A DNA stretch of 64,000 nucleotides, from positions 160,610,437-160,674,436 of the forward strand of contig CM028379.1 of NCBI GenBank assembly GCA_013146195.2, read 5' to 3'. The notes under the pieces are model-generated. The model was not told the DNA's origin, did no database searches, and saw only the letters and a program-made list of their open reading frames with translations. Both the position numbers and the translations under genes were made by a program. The stretch's first letter is position 1. Every line of letters starts with the position of its first letter. Below are positions 60,001 through 64,000 of this stretch, piece after piece. The DNA comes from Codonopsis lanceolata. Its lineage: Eukaryota; Streptophyta; Magnoliopsida; Asterales; Campanulaceae.

Positions 60001-61729
60001 ATTTTATTCATCAGTAGAAACTCGTATCAACAAGCTTTTCGAAGACAATGGATCAACTTGCAGATGCCTTTATAAGTTACAACTTGCTTATCTACTATGC
60101 GATGTGAATGCTTTTTGCTACTTTTTCTTGTACCTTTGTGTATCTAGATGTTGGCTGGAAACCTCGTAGTTTTAACCCTTTTCAGTTATTAACTCTTATA
60201 ATATGGCTTTAAATTGCTATACACAGGGATACGTAGTTTTAAATAGGCCGTGGGCCTTTGTTCAATGGCTGGAGAAGGCTACAATAGATGAAGAGTGAGT
60301 ATCTCAATATTGGCTGAGTATCCTAATCATTTTGCATTACATAAATACTAATCCATAGTTGTTCTGCCAACGCTGTAGGTACATATTGATGGCAGAGCCT
60401 GATCACGTATTCGTGAGACCTCTGCCTAATTTGGCACATGGGGAATTTCCTGCTGCCTTCCCCTTTTTTTACATCAAACCTGCTGAAAATGAAAAAATCA
60501 TAAGGAAATATTTTCCGGAGGAGTACGGCCCAGTAACAAACATTGATCCGATTGGTAATTCCCCTGTTATTATAAAAAAGGTACTATTATTGCTAGAACA
60601 TGGCTTGATTTAATTTTTGATGATACTGCTCAATTTCAAAACTTAATGAAACAATGATGTTTCATAATAATTTTGAAGTTCTGAAGGCTCGTGGATATTG
60701 GATTTGACAGTAGCATGTTATTAGTTCTTTCAAATCCTTTCCTTTGGCTTTTTGTTGTATAAAGAAGTTTAGGGGTGACTGAAATATGCTTTATTCAGGA
60801 TATGCTGGAGAAGATTGCTCCTACATGGATGAATGTTTCTTTGAGAATGAAAGATGATCCGGCGACTGATAAAACTTTCGGATGGGTGCTAGAGATGTGA
60901 GTTGTCCATGAAGAAGGATTTATGCTGTTTTGCTTACTGTGACCATGTGCATGTATTATGCATAACAACATTTTTGACCTTCCTACTTTTTGATTTCCAC
61001 ATCAAGGTATGCATATGCCGTGGCCTCTGCTTTGCACGGTGTGCAGCATATTCTTCGGAAGGATTTTATGCTACAGGTTTTGAATTTGAGTTCTTTTGAT
61101 CTTTTGGCTATACCATATTAATGCCGTCTTACAACTGATTTAACGATAATGATTAATTTAAAAAATCTGAACTTAAAACTTACTGCTATTACTAAATTTT
61201 CAGCCACCATGGGACTTGGAAACTAGGGGAAAGTTCATCATCCATTATACTTATGGATGTGACTACAATATGAAGGTAGGTTTTTCTTGCCCATTCCATG
61301 TGAAATTCTGATTTTTCAAGACTTTCTTCTTGTTGTACGTTAATGTAGCGTGCATCTGCAGGGTGAGCTAACATATGGTAAAATTGGAGAGTGGCGATTT
61401 GACAAGAGATCTCATCTCCGTGGGCCACCACCTAGAAACCTCCCCTTGCCGCCTCCAGGAGTTCCTGAAAGTGTGGTAGGCATAATACTGAAGTTTCCTT
61501 GCTTATATTAATTGCATTTTCGTGGGTGTCCACACCACGCCTTTACCAATAGGATTACGCTGCACAATTTGCTCATGTGATAATCCAGTTTTGGTTGATG
61601 GTTATGGTATGTTGTCGTGATCAGTTTGATGGTTTGATTCGGGTTTACTTTAAAATGTGACAGGTAACTCTTGTAAAGATGGTGAATGAAGCGACTGCCA
61701 ACATTCCTGGGTGGAACGCTACTAGTTAA
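54041..61729 (+). CDS. HPAT: Hydroxyproline O-arabinosyltransferase (GT95, complete, 8 exons)
   Basis: Exons: 54041-54466, 60227-60294, 60379-60580, 60799-60896, 61007-61076, 61204-61275, 61362-61475, 61664-61729. All introns are GT-AG; the CDS is 1116 nt, 371 aa, near the family norm of about 360. These Golgi enzymes add the first L-arabinose to hydroxyproline in secreted peptides (CLE) and extensins; RDN1-type members affect nodule number. The N-terminus has a type II signal anchor (about residues 9-30, VSPLFLVLVVIGSFFASYNL). Conserved blocks follow: VLFHVALTATDAPYSKWQCR, AEPDHVFVRPLPNL (DxD-like, about 170-183), FPFFYIKP, TFGWVLEMYAYAVA, and the end GEWRFDKRSHLRGPPPRNLP. Two ATGs lie in frame at 54041 and 54044; either would work. 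Intron 1 (5.76 kb) is enlarged by transposons. Confidence 0.96.
54967..55358 (-). mobile_element. tRNA-derived SINE with repeated B-box units, HPAT intron 1
   Basis: On the minus strand it begins GAGCTCTAGCTGAACTGGTA (A box) and GGTCGGGTGTTCAAATCTC (B box), and it ends in a poly(A) tail (T run at 54967-54979). B-box-like units recur at about 55292-55311, 55250-55270, 55172-55189 and 55115-55137, interleaved with a GAGGCACC motif. Possible target copies AGGAATCAATT and AGGAATCGAATT flank the element. The four-fold B-box repetition is unusual. Confidence 0.65.
57130..58187. mobile_element. hAT-like non-autonomous element in the copia remnant
   Basis: The ends are CATAGTTGTCAAAGGCGAG and, complemented, CATAGTTGTCAAAGTCGAG. 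The flanks are CTTTACAG and CTTTACAT (7 of 8). GCGCC/GGCGC motifs are clustered at both ends. The 1058-bp element has no transposase. Confidence 0.75.
58467..58675. mobile_element. Stowaway MITE
   Basis: A 209-bp element with ends TACTCCCTCCATTCCAGGCA and its inverted partner GGAACAGAGGGAGTA, both followed by an AAGAGTC/GACTCTTT block. It has TA-type ends. It lies in the copia remnant of HPAT intron 1. Confidence 0.88.
59448..59462. repeat. Poly(G) run
   Basis: A run of about nine to ten G residues follows TGATTT. A similar G run lies at 51167-51176. Both are prone to length errors. Confidence 0.7.
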
Positions 61730-61793
61730 ACGAATGGCTCGAGAAATGACTGACTAAAGGTGCTCCTTCTTCTCTAGCTAGAAGAAAGAAAAT

Positions 61794-61824
61794 CCATACC
61801 ATACCATACCATACCATACCATAC
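61794..61824. repeat. (CCATA)n microsatellite in the HPAT 3' flank
   Basis: Six consecutive CCATA units lie about 65 bp after the stop codon, probably in the 3' UTR. Confidence 0.9.
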
Positions 61825-62223
61825 GAAACCTATATCTATATCAATATATATTGTTATACCAATCCTATGCTAAAAAATGTTCCGAGTAATTTGAATTTTT
61901 TTTTGTTTGTCGTAAATATAGAAAGAAAGACATTTTTGATTCATTTTGGTTTTTGGAGTAATGAAATTAAGTTGAATTAGCAATTATATTGCCTTCTGCT
62001 ATATGCATGACTCATTAATCTTGAACCTAGAACCTAGAACCTAAAAATGTTGATCAGCTCTCTAACGCTAAGAATCGAACCCGGATTCTTCAATTTCTTT
62101 GACGAGCGCCTTAACCAATCATGGAGTCAATTATGAATGTTTTAACATTATACATTATATATACTATAAATAAAGTAGTTTCTATGACCGAGTACATACA
62201 AGCTTCACATCTACAAAATAATA

Positions 62224-62485
62224 TACTTCCTCCGTTCGTAAATTATCGTCCTCCTTTCTTTTTTTGTCCGTCTCAAAATAATTGTCTACTTTGAAACTTA
62301 CCTTTTTAGAACATTAATTTTACCACTTTACCTTTACTTTTTCATCATACTTTAATTATGGGTCACATACACATGTGTTTTAAAGGAAATGACACATTAA
62401 ACCTATATTAATAATTCAGTCAAATATGTTTTCTTAAACGGTATGTCGGGTCAATTAGGACAATAAATTAGGAACGGAGGGAGTA
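62224..62485. mobile_element. Stowaway-type MITE
   Basis: A 262-bp element with ends TACTTCCTCCGTTCGTAAAT and, inverted, ATTTAGGAACGGAGGGAGTA-type sequence. The TATCGTCC/GGACAATA subterminal pair matches the element at 1402-1666 and the half copy at 12121. Preceding it, 62030-62130 contains a tRNA-like relic on the minus strand. Confidence 0.88.
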
Positions 62486-62639
62486 TATGTTTGTATACAT
62501 ATAATAGTGTTTTTTTTTATTGGTAGAAAAAGTTAGGCGGAGAAGCCTCCTAATATCCCGACTCAACAGGACCCCAAGGGTAACGCAGTTGCGTTTTCAT
62601 GATTTGAACTCGAGATCTATGGTTAAGCCAGAAAAGCTC

Positions 62640-63300
62640 TAGCAGTTACTCCATTCATTCTGGGTAAAAAAATCCATTATTTCATTTGAGATGTTTTATT
62701 TAAAAAGTTTATTTTTTAAAAATTAAGATATAAAAGTATTATTTTTTAAAAAATATTGAAAGAGTTTTTTTACCTAAAACGGAGTAACGGAGGAGATATA
62801 TAATTTTGTACGAAAGCAAAGAAAAGTGTGAAAAGAAATACTGACACAGAGAGAGGAGGGAGGGGTAGAAGTGGACTGTAGTGACCGTGGCATTACTCGG
62901 AAAAGTGAAAGTGCTTTCCCCACAAACCCCAGGCCCAGGCCCCACTGGGGCACGACTACATGTGTAGTACTCCTGGACCTGGTCCAGCCTGTCTCCTCAA
63001 TTTCAAAAGTTAATTTTATATTCTGGTTGATTTGATACACGATTTAAAAAAATATTAAATTATTAATATTAGTTTGATGAATTGTTTATTTTAAAGTTTA
63101 TGTGTATATAATATATAATTAAAGTATGATAAAATAATAAAAATATTGTCATTAAAAGAAGAGTAAAAAAAACAATTATTTTATGATGGATAAAAAAGGA
63201 AAACGGTACAAAAACAAAGGGAGTACTATAGTATTAATTAGTGGTGTCATTATTTTAGGAGATCTCCTTCATTTGATTTTGTAATTAATAATTAATAAAA
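62640..63300. other. Intergenic with further MITE-like arms
   Basis: 62648-62790 has inverted arms (ATTCTGGGTAAAAAAA and TTTTTTTACCTAAAACGG) typical of a Stowaway-like MITE. 63000-63225 is AT-rich and ends in an AAAGGGAGTA motif, another MITE arm. No gene is seen. Confidence 0.45.
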
Positions 63301-63707
63301 AAAAATCTTCAAGCTCGGAGAAATGGCAAGGACTCGGCAGTCAGCAGGCATGAGGTCCTCGGTTCCATATATCGAGAATAATTAACCAAAGAACTTTTTT
63401 ATATATAGCAAAAAAAAAAAACATTTTTAGGCCAAGAGCCATGACTTACCGACACTTTTATTTTGGCACCCTTTTTTATTTTATCTTTCACTCTACGCTA
63501 CTGGAGATTAAGCGAATTATTGAATGGTAAAAATTTAGATAAGATGATTTTATGAATATTTTTTGTAAGACGAATTTTTTTATTCGACATACTGTGTGTT
63601 TATAAGTTGAGCTATAAGAATGTGAAGATCCGTCTTATGAATAAAGATTTGTAAGACGGTTTTATTCGACATTCTTTTTTTTTTTTTTTGTTGATATTCT
63701 TACTAAT

Positions 63708-63791
63708 AACGAAGCACATTTGCCCTCGTTGTAGTCTCGGGTTCGATCCTTTCCACGCCTTGGTGAAAAAAAAAAAAAACGAAGCACATTT
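63708..63791 (+). mobile_element. 5'-truncated SINE with target duplication
   Basis: A 57-bp body (63722-63778) has the B-box-like CGGGTTCGATCC and an A13 tail. It is flanked by the direct repeat ACGAAGCACATTT (63709-63721, 63779-63791). Another SINE-tail-like segment (GAGGTCCTCGGTTCCATAT) lies at 63350. Confidence 0.82.
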
Positions 63792-63963
63792 AAGAAAGTA
63801 ACTTTCATTCACTCCACTTTACTAAAAAATTATGGATTATCCTTTATTTCGCTTTAATCATTAAGCTCATTAGTAACTAAATTACAAAAATAAATTTAAA
63901 AAAAGTCCCTTTTGCCCACACCGACTTGGGTTCACTTTATAAATAAAAGTAAGAATGAGATGA

Positions 63964-64000
63964 GAGTGGAGAGTGGAGAGTGGAGAGTGGAGAGTGGAGA
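63964..64000. repeat. (GAGTGGA)n tandem repeat at the window edge
   Basis: Five copies of the 7-mer GAGTGGA run into the end of the window, so the full array length is unknown. It differs from the plant telomere 7-mer. Confidence 0.9.

Larger units (their letters stand above)
55420..60120 (+). mobile_element. Decayed copia (Ty1) retrotransposon in HPAT intron 1
   Basis: In order on the plus strand are a gag zinc knuckle (CYHCGKLGNTNFTC, 56157; the usual His is Asn), the protease/pre-integrase start WVVDCDASDHMSG (about 56510), integrase-like FxDQFSRVIRIYSMKN (about 57015-57080), the reverse transcriptase signature ETFAPVAKLV (about 58866), and RNase H pieces (VRRSASRYCVF; then QSAIHIAANSVFHGRMKHLE, 59930-59990). 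Stops and shifts are frequent. The element is interrupted by a hAT-like element and a Stowaway MITE. LTR boundaries were not found, so the limits are approximate. Confidence 0.8.

Noticed and set aside
62040..62130. tRNA gene (minus strand, GGTTCGATTC and TGGTTAAGGCG boxes)
   Set aside because: The A- and B-box-like stretches are present, but I could not form a proper acceptor stem or anticodon arm. It is more likely a tRNA-derived relic.

Overview
The window is plant nuclear DNA, almost certainly from a eudicot. It is AT-rich, has GT-AG spliced genes with introns up to about 6 kb, and is dense in plant transposable elements (Stowaway and Tourist MITEs, hAT, Mutator-like, Helitron, TRIM, copia, gypsy-type LTRs, LINE, SINE). 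I cannot name the species. No CRISPR array, operon or intact tRNA/rRNA gene is present.

Four host loci can be read through their splice sites. (1) Two paralogous genes for a soluble FMN-dependent NAD(P)H:quinone oxidoreductase lie head to head, one on the minus strand (681-3362, 198 aa) and one on the plus strand (16056-18590, 197 aa); both have three exons with matching intron positions and phases. (2) A complete 15-exon gene for an organellar tryptophanyl-tRNA synthetase (23703-41282, 413 aa). (3) A complete 8-exon gene for a hydroxyproline O-arabinosyltransferase, GT95 (54041-61729, 371 aa). (4) A lone first exon of farnesyl diphosphate synthase (13444-13553), one base short of the in-frame length and with no second exon, so a pseudogene fragment.

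The rest is mostly layered transposon debris. The 12.7 kb between the two quinone reductases holds a mariner-like element (4758-8909) that contains a Mutator-like element (which contains a hAT element), a 543-bp TRIM and a Helitron 3' end. Further along are another Mutator-like element, the FPS fragment, a Tourist-type element and a second Helitron 3' end. The 5.9 kb intron 4 of the TrpRS gene is largely a 5'-truncated LINE, itself interrupted by a small TIR element and an LTR fragment, followed by a hAT MITE. Between the TrpRS and arabinosyltransferase genes lies a three-level nest: a solo LTR inside a longer solo LTR inside a hAT element, with a target duplication at each level. Next come two Mutator-like elements; the second carries a long array of 33-bp repeats open in two reading frames. 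The 5.8 kb intron 1 of the arabinosyltransferase gene holds a decayed copia element, a tRNA-derived SINE with repeated B-box-like units, a hAT-like element and a Stowaway MITE.

The host genes are not functionally linked: quinone detoxification in the cytosol, organellar translation, and Golgi peptide/cell-wall glycosylation. Exon coordinates were worked out by eye from reading frame, GT/AG sites and recalled family sequence; no alignment, transcript or database search was run.
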